Source: Trichomonas vaginalis G3
Lineage: Eukaryota; Parabasalia; Trichomonadida; Trichomonadidae
NCBI RefSeq assembly: GCF_026262505.1
Contig: NC_067204.1
Span: forward strand, 19,074,860 to 19,138,859
Reading direction: 5' to 3'
DNA length: 64,000 nucleotides
Of this stretch, positions 9,672-20,561 are shown piece by piece. The notes beneath the pieces are model-generated. The model made no database searches and was not told the DNA's origin. It was given only the letters and a program-made list of their open reading frames with translations. A program made the translations under genes and the position numbers. Within the stretch, counting starts at the first letter, position 1; each line of letters begins with the position of its first letter.

Positions 9672-12600
9672 TTAAACTTCTCTCAAAAAACAGGCTGTTG
9701 ATTTGCATAAATCAAATGCGATTTCCTGACCATCGCGAAGGGCTTGATATAATTTCATTATACTGAACTCAGAATCTTTATCATATTTTTCAACAGGAAT
9801 ATGAATGTTCTTATCTTCATTATAATAGCATTGTACTGCGTCAGGAAACATTTCGTTAGCGGTTAAAGCAATGACATCTTGTTTTACGCCTTTCATACGT
9901 GCATGAAATGCAACTTCACCAATGTCATTTATTAAAAGGTCTATGTAAGTCTTCTTTCCACAAAATATCGACTTGTAAGCTAAACTTTGTTTATCTTTTG
10001 TGATTTCTGCAAAATCTGAATGAAACTGACCTAAATTCTTTCCTATTAATTCACGACCATATCTTTTCTGAAATTCCCGAGCTAAACGTGGTATGTCTTC
10101 ATTGAAAATATGCATGCTATCACAGTCCTGGTAAAGATTTGAAGTCCCATATCCTCAGCAGTGCAAAATACTTCATTCATGATACGTTTCGACATAGATA
10201 AGATATTAACACCTAAGGGACAAAAGTTAAAGTGTCTGCAAATGCTTTTAGTTAGTTTGAAAATAGTTTTATCCGAACCATCTAAACCTTCAAATTTAAT
10301 GATATGGTTATAATTTCTGATGGCATACCTAACAGCATCTTTATCATCAATGATTTTAATTTTCGACTCTATCGGGGACAAAATAGTTTTTCCATAAATA
10401 CTGTTCAAAATTAATTTAATATTTTCTTGTAGCGGATTTTCTTCCTTCTTATACTTTAATCTCAATTCAAACAATTTCTTTACTTCATCTCTTATTCTAA
10501 AATCTCTTTTTTCATCGTAGTAGTAACCCTGTAATACTTCGCAGCTGATGCCCTGATATTTTATTAAATCCTGCAAAGCTATGTGGTCCACATACATTAA
10601 ACAGCATGTGTTAGAACTTCTTGGAACCTTTAGCTCCGGGTTTAATTCTGGATCTACTGTTATTAATGGAAAGTGCCTTTTAATCTTAATCTCGGTTATT
10701 TTTATTAAAACAAAGAATCCGGAAATGAATTTCTCACCTTCAGGCTCGCCCTGGTCATCATCGAATAAATGTTTTAACAAATATTCACTGTTTAACATTT
10801 CTTTCTTCATAACCTTTGGAATTCCTTCTAAAGTATAAAGTCTCGCGATAGCGAGGATATAATGAAACAGCATCGAAGTCAGCAATGAGTTTCTTTTCGC
10901 TCTTTTGTTTCATGTTATCTGACAGCATACATCTTCCACCTTGAATACAGCGTGAAATAAATTCTCTTGGTTTATTTGAAAGGTCATATAAATTTCCATT
11001 CGGGAAATATACTCTGTTTTCGAAAAGTTTGTTAGCGATTGAACAAATGCTAACGTAATCATAAACGTTTAAATCAAACTCTTTCAATATATCATTTCTG
11101 AACTTAACAAAACCTTCTCTTAAAATCCTTACGTCCTGTTTGCAATAAAATGAGCTATATTTTTCTAAATCGAAATGGTTTTCATCTATTCTGCAGTTTT
11201 CGATTAAATCTATGTTTTTCATGAACGTTTCAATATCTTTTACAAACTTACACGCTTCAGAAATTACGCCAGTTTTGTTATCATTAACTAATAAAGAGCT
11301 TGAATAATATTGATACGGAAATACTTCCTTTTCACCACACTGCAAATGAAACATTTCAGGAAATAGTTTAAGCTTCTTATTTATAACAGTGTATGAATCT
11401 TTAATAATGATTGCTTTACCTTTATATATTCCCGTTATCTGCATTGTTCTAGAACCCTTAATAATTGGTGTTCCGCTAATTTCTGTTAAATGTCTTAAAA
11501 TGAAATTGATATCATAACTGAGGTTATGAAAATATATTAAACTTTTATCAGGAATTCTTTCTAAAAATTTTGTTGCACAATTTTGACCCCAAATGCTTTC
11601 GCTAATCTTTCCATCTTCACTATCATAACAAATGTTAAAGGCTTTATGAACTCCATCAGTGCTACATTCAAAGTCAGCGAAGAAAATGTGTTCAGGAATG
11701 AATTTTTGTTTTGATTTATCACTATCTTTACTTTCAGACTTTTTCTTTAACTGAACACAGTAGTTCGGGGTATAATTTAAATCTTTAAACGGTGCAAGTT
11801 TTTGTTTATATAAATCTGTTGTATAAGTGAAAAGTTCACCATAAGATAACGGTTCAAAGTAATTGCACTCTCTTAATGTTTTCAAAATATCCCATAAAGG
11901 AGTTGTTCGCGTAGAATCAATAACAAATCTATTTTCCCTTTTCTTATATATTTTCATTTGACGCTCAATATTCCAGCCGCCTAATGATTTGAGAATTTCG
12001 TTATAATTTATGATAAAATATGTTGTCATAGGTAATCTTTCATTTAACATGTAATGGTCTTCAACAAGAAGTAAGTCAATAGTTCGAACAGTTTCACATT
12101 CTTTTGGTATATATCTCTTTATTTCATTATGTCTAGAGTCATTGAAATAACCAATGGTAACATTAAATGCTATGCCTGTTGCGTTAGAAATTTCCTGAAT
12201 CTTACTTTGTGGAAAATCTCTAACTCTAATAACTTCACGCATGTGGTCTACCGTCTGCTCATCAACTCCAGCCTGAATGCAAGCATAAACGAAGCAGTTA
12301 TCTTCTGTCATCAACTTAGCAGTTCTTTTGTTAAGTTCATTGAAAATTTGATAGCGTTCAAGATTTATAGGTAATCTGCAAAGATACTTCCAAAACTCTC
12401 CACTTCTCTTTTTATTCGTTCTCTTTTCATCAAGAATTTCATTCCAAAAATCATCTATATCCTGTTTATCTCCTATTTCTTTAAGTCTGTTTAATAATCT
12501 TTGCTGACGTGCTGTTAATTTACTTTCATCTCTTTTTTCTCTCTTCTGTGGCTTACCTTTCTTAATATCGCTCATCGTTAATCCTTCATATTCAGTTAAA

Positions 12601-13374
12601 TCATACATTTTAATTTCTTCGAGGTTCTTAATATTTGTCATGAAGAAATCATAATGTTTTTCAATTATTCCGGCTGCGTTTGCTTCAATCTCTGTTATAA
12701 AGTTTTCTTGCTTTAACTGATGAAGCAAAGCTCCGATGTTCTCGATATTCAATGTTGAATTAGTAAATTTACCATCGAGTTTATAACAAATCATCCATTT
12801 TTGCTGTGAATTTACTTTTATCTTCTGCAGAAGCCTAATAAACATTTTACCGAAACGTTCATGTAGGTAATTTCTGTTTTCTTCATTGAGTTCACGAATA
12901 TTAAAATCTATGATTCTATTTCCTGCTTTAACATTTTTGCGTTTATTATTTTCATCCTTCTTTAACCATTTTTCGTCATCAAGAGCTTTATCGTCTATAG
13001 ATTTAATAACTTCGTTTGCTTTGCGTAATTGTGCAATTGCTTTTGCATACTTTACAGCTATATTTTTCTTTTCTTCATCGCTTTTCTTCTTTCTCGTTTC
13101 CCCAACACTAACATTAGTTATATCATACATTTCTTTTCTTACTTCCTTCGGTACCGCTTGTTTATGATATAAATTAACCTGAACATCATTTAAAGGAAAT
13201 GTTTTGTTATTAATGTAATCATTAATTTTCTCGTAAGTGACTACACCTGTAATCATTGAGGTATTTAGCTAATGAAGATTTGTTAGTCGCATATCTTTTG
13301 CTAACTTCAATGCCAGCATTCTTCAATAACTTCTTAATTTCTTCATGGTCTAATCTAGATAGCTTTTTATACAT
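9672..13374 (-). pseudogene. polB: Protein-primed family B DNA polymerase, three frameshifts
   Basis: The gene starts at ATG 13374 with a small SAP-like N-terminal segment, shifts frame near 13250, then runs as a long frame to 10785. Exonuclease motifs are visible: FADFE (Exo I), YFHNLSYDINF (Exo II) and Y-C-K-Q-D (Exo III). Polymerase motif A, D-F-D-x-x-S-L-Y-P, is cut by a frameshift near 10860. Motif B, K-L-I-L-N-S-I-Y-G, is in the second frame, and motif C, Y-x-D-C-D-S, is split by a frameshift near 10120. The last frame ends at 9672. This is the replicative polymerase of Polintons, thought to copy the linear genome by protein priming. Indels at both catalytic motifs make it inactive as written unless they are assembly errors. 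Confidence 0.93.
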
Positions 13375-13472
13375 CTTTTATGGAAAATAAAAAAAATATT
13401 TTCCGTAAAAATATAATTTAAAAATAAACTTAATTTTTTAAAATAATTTATATTTTTAATTTTAATAAAATA

Positions 13473-13976
13473 ATGTCTGAGTACAAGTTCTATTCATACA
13501 ATGCTCTCGCTACTGCTGTTAAGGTTGAATTCATAAATGGAAAAAAAGTGAACGTTATATTCAATAAAAAGTCTGTGAAAGAATCTAAATACGGTCAGTT
13601 CGTTAAACCATACGCTATCATTATTGACAGAAAACGTTACACACCACATGAAATAGCAGTATTACTTAAACAGAAAGGAATATTTGTAAATATCAAAGAT
13701 ACACATTATACGATTATGAAGAACTCCAAAGTTGAATTTTTCAGCATTGTTTTAGATTTATCGCAGCAGAAAGAATTCAAGAGGGCGCAAGGCGCCGAGA
13801 TGGGCTCAAAGAGCCCTCCAGGTGAAGTAGTTGTGAAATATTATCCTTCATCTCTGAAGACAATAACGAATAAAGATATAATCAATAAGCTCCTACCAGT
13901 AATTGAGGAAGCAACGATTGAATATGATGAAAAAGGAACGGAAATGATTGAGGAAATAGACCCTGAAGCTTTATAA
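13473..13976 (+). CDS. Unknown Maverick protein with an in-frame hairpin insertion
   Basis: A 167-residue protein of unknown function, divergent from the polymerase gene with 98 bp between the starts. No known domain is recognised. Residues 104-115 (RAQGAEMGSKSP) are encoded by a GC-rich double hairpin otherwise found at gene ends in this element. Its composition breaks sharply with the flanking lysine/isoleucine-rich sequence, so the hairpin looks inserted in frame. The C-terminus is acidic. The position between polymerase and primase-helicase suggests a replication-related role, but that is only context. Confidence 0.6.
   Translation: MSEYKFYSYNALATAVKVEFINGKKVNVIFNKKSVKESKYGQFVKPYAIIIDRKRYTPHEIAVLLKQKGIFVNIKDTHYTIMKNSKVEFFSIVLDLSQQKEFKRAQGAEMGSKSPPGEVVVKYYPSSLKTITNKDIINKLLPVIEEATIEYDEKGTEMIEEIDPEAL
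13784..13816 (+). repeat. Double hairpin inside a coding region
   Basis: GGCGC-AAG-GCGCC (13784-13796), then GAGAT, then GGGCTC-AAA-GAGCCC (13802-13816). The layout is the same as at 27599-27632, including the GAGAT linker, but it lies inside the 13473-13976 frame and keeps it open. Confidence 0.75.
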
Positions 13977-13980
13977 GAAA

Positions 13981-14335
13981 ATTTATTTTTGAATAACTGA
14001 AGGTGTCACCACGTCACCATGTGTCACCAGGTTAATTAACTTCTTTTAAAATTACTGACAACATGACATTTTGACAACAGGTACGAAAGGAGGAAGGCAT
14101 TTATGAATTATTTTTGAAGAACTGAAGGTGTCACCACGTCACCATGTGTCACCAGGTTAATTAACTTCTTTTAAAAATGATGACAGCATGACATTTAGAC
14201 AACAGGTACGAAAGGAGGAAGGCATTTATGAATTATTTTTGAAGAACTGAAGGTGTCACCACGTCACCATGTGTCACCAGGTTAATTAACTTCTCTTAAA
14301 ATTACTGACAACATGACATTTTGACATCACAGCAG
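13981..14335 (+). repeat. 125-bp tandem repeats with GTCACC iterations
   Basis: Nearly three copies with a period of 125 bp; the block AGGTGTCACC occurs at 14001, 14126 and 14251. Each unit has three closely spaced GTCACC motifs (GGTGTCACCACGTCACCATG) and a TTAATTAA palindrome. The unit recurs once in inverted orientation at 16740-16860, on the other side of the primase-helicase gene. This iteron-like layout suggests a replication or recombination site; the function is inferred. Confidence 0.85.
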
Positions 14336-14366
14336 GATTAATGCAAAAATAAATTCAAATCATACT

Positions 14367-16679
14367 TTATAAAGCTTCATTTACAGGTATTTCATCATCA
14401 GTAAATGAATCCTCATTATCGTTTGGTTCAACCTGTTTATATAATCCTTTCATTTCTTCTTTCAAAACATAACACCATGTTTGTTTACCATCTATTCTTC
14501 TCTGTTTCCTATCACATTTATCCTTAATGCTCATTTGGAAATTATTGTCTTTCATGTCTGATGGTTTGCAGAATAGAGCATTTTTACACGTCATACCTGC
14601 ACACAATTCATCATAATGTGTATTTATCCATTCATCTAAAGGATTTGTTGATAATTCTATTAAATCTTGTTTGGCTTCAGTCATCGGTATGATTCGTACA
14701 TTAAATGATGAAAGGTCATATTGCATAAAATACGTCAGTAAATTATCATAAAATTCCTTAGTGCATGAATCCATTAAATTCTTGAAGTAATCAAATTGAC
14801 CCTTAAATTTACCATTAACTCTTAAAACTACGTATCTTCTGTCTCCAACTTCAATTTTGACAGGGTAAACGTTATTAGTTACCAAAATGAAATTGGCAAC
14901 ATTCTGAGCAGTTCTTCTGGGTTGATTCTTTTCATTAATTCTAATCTCATTATCCGTAATAATTGATTTCAAAGCGTTGAAGTTTGCGAGTCTGTCTTCA
15001 CCTACATTCTTGAGTTCATTAAGTACAAGAAACATTTTATTTTCAACTACTGAATTGAAATTACCCGTTAGCTCACTTATTTCAGTAATGTTTTTACATG
15101 AATAACCGGCGAGAAGTTCAGAAATAATGTCTGTAAATCTGTTTTTACCTGTTCCCTGAAGTCCTTTCAAAATAATTGCTGTTTCATTCTTGATTCCAGG
15201 ATGTTGAATCATTGATGCAATCCAGCCGAGAAGGTATTTATACACTTCATCGTTATTATCACAAATGGCTTCTTTAATGAAATTCATAAACATCTCAATT
15301 TTTGAGTAATTCTGGTTTTTCGAGAACGTTGTATTTATAACCTTGAAACGTTGAGAAAACATCTGGAGAATCAGATTTAAAGCAAACACCCTTAACGGTT
15401 AATGAGGATAATTGATTTAGTAGTACATCCCATGCTGTTATTGTTTTACCTTCTTCTTTAAATAATTTACTCATTTTAAGTGACTCTTTCATGTTTGATT
15501 GAAGAACGAATGATATTTGATTCATTTTGTCGTGGATATTATAGTCCTTTTGAATGAAATATTTATTTCCACAATCTACAAAACGGATTACACGTGATAA
15601 ATCCTCAATTACTTCAGAACTGTTTTTATACTGATGATTTTCAGCCTTGCGTCTAATATCTGTTATCAAAAACGAGTCATCAAGTTTTATATCAAATGTT
15701 ATTTTTGGCTTACGTAATAAAGGTAAAACGTATTCATCATAATATTCCTTTTGATATAGTTTTAGAATCTTCACCAAAACAAATGGAGAAGTCATTAAAT
15801 GTGCATATCTACTACGTGCTTTTTCAAAATTACTTTTTGCATTTTCAGTTAAATTGCAGAAGTTATAAACGTTATCGTATGCTTCATTAATTAAATGATT
15901 AGGTAACGAATTAATTGCTTGAAACAGTGTGAATAATGTAACTTCTTTTTCTAAATTCATGTTTCCACCGTCATTATGTACTTCAAAATCACTGATACCA
16001 TCAACTATGCTCTGGGCAAGTTTATCGTCAATGTTTACATCTTTGTTTTCATTCATTATACTCTTTATTTCTTCATTCTTCTGTTCAACTCTTACCTTAA
16101 TATTCAAATCATTTAATATATCGTTTACTGTTCTAGTTAATGTTGAATCGTAACTTCCACGAATGAATGAGTATGTATTGATTGGTTCTGTTGCATTCTT
16201 GCGAACTCTTGAATCAGCCATAACCACTAATGAACGCTTTGAATCATCCATAGAAGTCATTATGTCAATATCATAATCATTGCAGGAATAGCATTTAATC
16301 ATTCTGTTCGAAACTGAATAGAAGAAATTAGTGTTACAATAAATGTGAAGACCTCCTGAAGCGGTTTTAACGATAACATCTTTATCCGAAAGTTTTGATA
16401 AAATATCTTTTCTAACTGTTTCTTTAAGTTCATCATTGTATGATTTATTGATATCAATATCTATAATCGTTAAATTTGAAATTTTATTTACTAATAAAGC
16501 CATACCAGTTTTCCTTCCTCTTCCTCCATCGTGTTTGAGATAGTTATGTAAATCAATCTTGTTTTCACCAATTCTTTCGTTGAGGGTTTTAGTTTCTGCC
16601 ACAACTAATTCCTCAGCTAATAATCAATAACTTTTTCATCAGAAACGATATAGTTGCTGTTGTTGTTTGTTGCTGTCAT
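14367..16679 (-). pseudogene. Primase-polymerase fused to SF3 helicase, two frameshifts
   Basis: The ATG is at 16679; an indel near 16620 joins the first 20 codons to the main frame. The N-terminal half shows archaeo-eukaryotic primase motifs: I-I-D-I-D-I-N (metal-binding Asp pair), S-G-G-L-H-I-Y and Y-D-I-D-I. A second frameshift between 15295 and 15389 separates the C-terminal SF3 helicase domain, which has Walker A GLQGTGKN, a Walker B-like region FLVLNE and L-V-T-N-N (motif C). Together they form a DUF5906/D5-like primase-helicase of about 770 codons, as in virophages and giant viruses, which primes and unwinds DNA. Canonical Polintons usually lack it. It is flanked by inverted 125-bp repeats and is inactive as written. 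Confidence 0.85.
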
Positions 16680-16739
16680 TTATATAGGAATAAAAAAATA
16701 AAAATAATTTTAAAACTAACTTTATTTTTGGACTGCATC

Positions 16740-16860
16740 AAATTTCCTGGACTGTTGTCTAAATGTCATGTTGTCAGTAATTTTAAGAGAAGTTAATTAA
16801 CCCGGTGACACATGGTGACATGGTGACACCTTCAGTTCTTCAAAAATAATTAATTATTGA
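16740..16860 (-). repeat. Inverted single copy of the 125-bp GTCACC repeat
   Basis: This is the reverse complement of the unit tandemly repeated at 13981-14335, including GGTGACATGGTGACACC and TTAATTAA. With that array it brackets the primase-helicase gene. Confidence 0.82.
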
Positions 16861-16926
16861 ATAACCTAAAAACCATTAACGATAAAATATATTTTTGGTC
16901 ATTTATGACAAAAATAAATGGTTCAT

Positions 16927-17592
16927 TTACTCACAATATTTTTGTACAAAACGACCCCAAACTTTTAACTTCTTTTCTGCAGCTTCTAATGCTATCTTAG
17001 CGAGTTCATATTCTCTAAATTCTCTCTTTAAATCTTCTTGTTCCCATTGGTCTAGTTCGTATGGAGAATTTCTATAACCATAACATATCTCACGTTCATG
17101 TTCTAATTGTTTTTCGCGCATTTTTCTAACTTCTTGTTCGAACAAAGGTTTAGCATTCTCTACTGTATCTTCAAGTTCTTCTTCATCTAATTTCTCATGA
17201 ACTTTCTTGTCTATGGAGTCCATAATATCTTTGACATAAAATGCATACTTTACAGAGCACCATTCAGCAACAAAATGAATGAGGTCAGGATGTATGTAAA
17301 TACCTTTGAATTCATTTATAACACCCTTAGTAAGCTCATAAAATGCTTGCTTTGAGGTCGAGCCACTTTTGGCTCGACCGTATTCTTTCAACCAAAACTC
17401 AAGAATTTCCTGCATTTTAGCACTATTGAGAAATCTGTTTAAATGGTTTAACTTTCATGCTTCTCTTGCCATCTTTGTTGCATTAATGTAACCATCCTTG
17501 TCTCTACGTAAGACTTCAATACCGTTATAAGTGCCTTTTGTGAATGTTTCGCCATTAGATTTGTTCGTGAATGTTTTTGCTTCGACTGACAT
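16927..17592 (-). pseudogene. KilA-N domain protein with an internal TGA
   Basis: The frame from ATG 17592 encodes G-Y-I-N-A-T-K-M near residue 40, the classic KilA-N opening. It then meets TGA at 17455-17457 and continues in the same frame with NRFLNSAK and G-I-Y-I-H-P-D-L-I-H-F-V-A-E-W, the KilA-N C-terminal signature. The C-terminal 90 residues are charged coiled coil. The stop probably replaced a Trp codon. KilA-N proteins are DNA-binding proteins of phages and large DNA viruses, and their roles are mostly unknown. A 9-bp-stem hairpin (17356-17379) lies in frame within the domain. Downstream initiation at 17415 would give a protein lacking the first motif. Confidence 0.85.
17356..17379 (-). 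repeat. Hairpin inside the KilA-N coding region
   Basis: GGTCGAGCC-ACTTTT-GGCTCGACC is a perfect 9-bp stem. It encodes part of YGRAKSGSTSKQ in frame. It is GC-rich in an AT-rich gene, like the other hairpins of this element. Confidence 0.7.
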
Positions 17593-17666
17593 TTCTGTTC
17601 TTACATACAAAATAAAAAAAAATAAAAATAAAATAAAAACTAACTTTATTTTTTATTTCGGGAAAA

Positions 17667-17857
17667 TTCATGAAAATTCATGAGGGTAGAAATGAGGGTA
17701 GATATCGGGTTAGATCTAGCCTTTCAAAGAAAATATATTTCTGGTGTAAATTTCATGAAAACATTAATATATAAAATTCATGAAAATTCATGAGGGTAGA
17801 AATGAGGGTAGATATCGGGTTAGATCTAGCCTTTCAAAGAAAATATATTTCTGCAGT
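17667..17857. repeat. Two direct repeats of about 85 bp, shared motif with the terminal repeats
   Basis: Two copies spaced 109 bp apart share GAGGGTAGAAATGAGGG and GATATCGGGTTAGATCTAG followed by CCTTTCAAAG. The TAGATATCGGGTTAGATCTA core also occurs at the inner edge of both terminal repeats (near 5650-5685 and 27563-27595). It lies between the KilA-N and integrase genes. Confidence 0.82.
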
Positions 17858-17908
17858 TCATCCATTAGTTTATTACCTAATTAATTACAGACATAAAATA
17901 TATTTAGT

Positions 17909-18985
17909 TCATAAAAATTTTTTGATTAATTTTGGCTTATTTTTATTCTTCCAGTAATCCTTTTCGAGTTCCGATAAATGTGTAGGGTTCGATTCTCTCA
18001 AATTTCTAGAAGGAATTTTATCATCCACACCTCCTTCATAAATGACAGTGTATTCATCTTTGTCTTCATCATAACTCACAATTTTATTAACTATACCTCT
18101 TTTTGCTTCATCAACCGTCTTAGCTAATCTTCCATTTTCGCTTTCAACTAATCGAAATCGTGGATAAAACGCAACCGAATGGTCAGCTGCTTTAATTAAA
18201 TAACCATTACCCTGTGAGGAATCAACGATATAATAATCATCACTTAACTGATTTCTTACTTTTTCATGTGGTTTATGTTCAAGAATGATTCTAACTTTAG
18301 TTCCTGGCAGTAATGATGAACTTCTTCTTTCCTCCGTTAACATTCTCTTTTGTTTTATGTATTCATCCTCCTCTTTTGAAGTCATTTCGTTTGGTTTAAA
18401 TCCTGTGCTGTTATGGGTGGACTTATTATAAGCATTAATGACTTTATTCATTGATTCCTCCGTAAAATCTCTTTCTTTATTTAAATCTCTTAGCGTTCTA
18501 ATGAAACGATTAATGATACCTAAAATATTATGGTTATGGTCTTCAGTCGTGTAATGAGTAACGTTATGTTTAATCAAAAATTCTGTAATTTCATTACTGA
18601 GGTATGCTGAATCCTGGTCTGAAGTTAATGAAGTGGGATGATGTTCTGCCACGAACGTCTGCAAAACTCTTAAAACTTCTTTTGTTCCTTTATTTTTCAT
18701 TATATACGCAAAAGCTTTACGTGTATTAACATTAATGAAAATCAAAAATGGTGGCTTTCTTCCTTTCTTACTCTGAACGAGTGTATCAAATTGATATGCA
18801 TCATGGGTTTTCGAGTAAATGGGAAGGTAGTAGTCGTATGGATTAACTTTAACCTGATGAACTATATTTTCATCATAAAATCTCTTAATTTCTGTTCTAT
18901 CATTAAATCCCGCATTCTTTGCAGCTTCATAGAATTTTTTAAATGACCTCCACGGTGATGATTCGAATACTTCTTTTAAACTCAT
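17909..18985 (-). CDS. Retrovirus-like integrase (Polinton INT)
   Basis: An intact 358-residue frame with an RVE-type core. The catalytic Asp pair is D67 (Y-Q-F-D-T) and D123 (T-S-D-Q-D). The position exactly 35 residues after D123 is Asn159 in GIINRFIRTLR, where DD35E enzymes have Glu. The C-terminus has an SH3-like part (about 225-285) and a chromodomain-like segment near 295-330 (V-N-K-I-V-S-Y-D, Y-T-V-I-Y-E). The enzyme would join the Maverick ends to host DNA in the nucleus. The intact frame contrasts with the broken polymerase. The Asn may abolish catalysis, or this lineage may use a different residue there; a family alignment is needed. Confidence 0.9.
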   Translation of the reverse strand: MSLKEVFESSPWRSFKKFYEAAKNAGFNDRTEIKRFYDENIVHQVKVNPYDYYLPIYSKTHDAYQFDTLVQSKKGRKPPFLIFINVNTRKAFAYIMKNKGTKEVLRVLQTFVAEHHPTSLTSDQDSAYLSNEITEFLIKHNVTHYTTEDHNHNILGIINRFIRTLRDLNKERDFTEESMNKVINAYNKSTHNSTGFKPNEMTSKEEDEYIKQKRMLTEERRSSSLLPGTKVRIILEHKPHEKVRNQLSDDYYIVDSSQGNGYLIKAADHSVAFYPRFRLVESENGRLAKTVDEAKRGIVNKIVSYDEDKDEYTVIYEGGVDDKIPSRNLRESNPTHLSELEKDYWKNKNKPKLIKKFL

Positions 18986-19004
18986 TTATGTAAAAATAAA
19001 GATT

Positions 19005-20561
19005 TTATTCAAGACGGTACCATGCGAATACAGTCATAAATGGTGGCATATAATCTTCACCCGAGCCTGTTGGATTTGTTGTGAAAGTATGGACATGATT
19101 TCCTCCTGGTTCAGTTGGTCGAAAAGTCTTTTTTGCTGAATTGTTATAAGATGGAGATAAAACGTCATTGCCAGCTTTATAGTCTGAGTTGTATAATGGG
19201 TGGTCTCTTAATGAGTGGCTATGGTCGCCAGAAAAGTTTGTCGTTCCTGTATGAGTGTGCGCAGGTAAGTTTGCTTCTAAAATTTTCTTTGAACCACCTG
19301 TTTGATTTGAAGAGTTAGCACAGTATAAGAATTTATCTACAATCTGCTGCCATGTACCAAAACCTAAAACTGTTGCGGGATTTGTTGAATTCATTGATGT
19401 ATATAAAGAACCAACAGGATATATAGCTTGCAATATTTCATTTTTCATGCTTGTAATCGCATTTGTTGCATCAGTTCTAAATTCATCGAAACCATCGAGA
19501 ACATGAGTAAGATTATTATATTCCACATTCTTTTGACCAGGTAATTGATGATGTAATTGAATGTCATTAACTGTTAATGAATCTATATTCGAAAATCTTT
19601 CATTTATTTTACCATTAACTGCATCATTCATTTCCGACTTCTTCACACAATTTTCATCTACATAAGTTTTGTCGGCTTTCTTATCATATAAATCTTGAGC
19701 AGTGAATTTAACATTATTTTCATCATCCATGACATAAACATTTTTACAGCTAATGTCTTTCTTTGTTGTTATGTTTTCATTCGATGTTAAACCTTGTGGA
19801 AAGTTAGGAGGTTTATAATATAATGCATCCCCACCAGTTCCGCCAACCGTTCCTTCAATACTTTCTATAGCAACAGTTGAGAAGGAGTTATGTGTATGTT
19901 CTTTATCTGCTTTTTTATCTAACATTGCTGGTAGTTCATATGTTTCAAAGTTTCTGACATGACCTTCGATATTTATACATTTGTTATTTAAGGAGTTTAG
20001 TGTATCTTTTACGCTTGTACTTGGATTCTCTAAAGGTGCACTTGAACCAAGGGTATAGTTCAATATTATGTCGTCTGCTCTAACAGTAGTGAAGGATTCA
20101 TGTGTATGGTTCTTGTCAGCTTTACTATTTAATGTAGCTTGAAGTTCATTTATATCGGATATATTGTGTTTATGAGATTTCAAAACTTTGTTCGTTGCGT
20201 CAAGTTCATCTTTGTCAGCTTTACTTTTAATAGCATCTTCAAAAGTTATTTTTGCCTTAACTCTCAACATAAATCTTGGTTCAACTAATACACCGTTAAC
20301 AAAGAAGTATGAAGCATAAATTTCATTGTTATAACCAAATGCTTCTGGTGCTTTACCTGTGTCATACTGTACAGTACAGCGTATGTCATAACCTTCAGCA
20401 CGAATGAATTTATATCTTCTTTCATTAACATCTTCCGTCTTCACTTCTTCATCCTGTGTTAAATATCCATGATAATCCGTTATAATCTGTTCATCTGAAC
20501 TTATATAATGAACATGGTTTTTATCTGCTTTATTATCTAATTTCTCATTAACATCATTCAC
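19005..20561 (-). CDS. Fibre protein with phage tail-collar C-terminus
   Basis: The 518-residue open frame has repeated K-A-D-K-(N/E)-H-(V/T)-H motifs (near residues 12, 150 and 215) separated by beta-rich spacers, a pattern of trimeric phage fibres. From about residue 385 it matches the phage tail-collar/baseplate Gp10-type end: Y-P-V-G-S-L-Y, F-G-T-W-Q-Q, L-P-A-H-T-H, H-S-H-S, G-N-H-V-H and PPFMTVFAWYRLE. Such domains bind receptors or cap virion fibres in bacteriophages. It has no ATG near its start (first codon GTG) and overlaps the stop of 20554-22153 by 8 nt. It is most simply the distal half of one long fibre gene split by a frameshift near 20556. Confidence 0.8.
   Translation of the reverse strand: MNDVNEKLDNKADKNHVHYISSDEQIITDYHGYLTQDEEVKTEDVNERRYKFIRAEGYDIRCTVQYDTGKAPEAFGYNNEIYASYFFVNGVLVEPRFMLRVKAKITFEDAIKSKADKDELDATNKVLKSHKHNISDINELQATLNSKADKNHTHESFTTVRADDIILNYTLGSSAPLENPSTSVKDTLNSLNNKCINIEGHVRNFETYELPAMLDKKADKEHTHNSFSTVAIESIEGTVGGTGGDALYYKPPNFPQGLTSNENITTKKDISCKNVYVMDDENNVKFTAQDLYDKKADKTYVDENCVKKSEMNDAVNGKINERFSNIDSLTVNDIQLHHQLPGQKNVEYNNLTHVLDGFDEFRTDATNAITSMKNEILQAIYPVGSLYTSMNSTNPATVLGFGTWQQIVDKFLYCANSSNQTGGSKKILEANLPAHTHTGTTNFSGDHSHSLRDHPLYNSDYKAGNDVLSPSYNNSAKKTFRPTEPGGNHVHTFTTNPTGSGEDYMPPFMTVFAWYRLE

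Noticed and set aside
9672-13374. Programmed ribosomal frameshifting in PolB
   Set aside because: No slippery heptamer with a downstream structure was seen at the shift points, and many other genes of the element are also broken, so decay is simpler.
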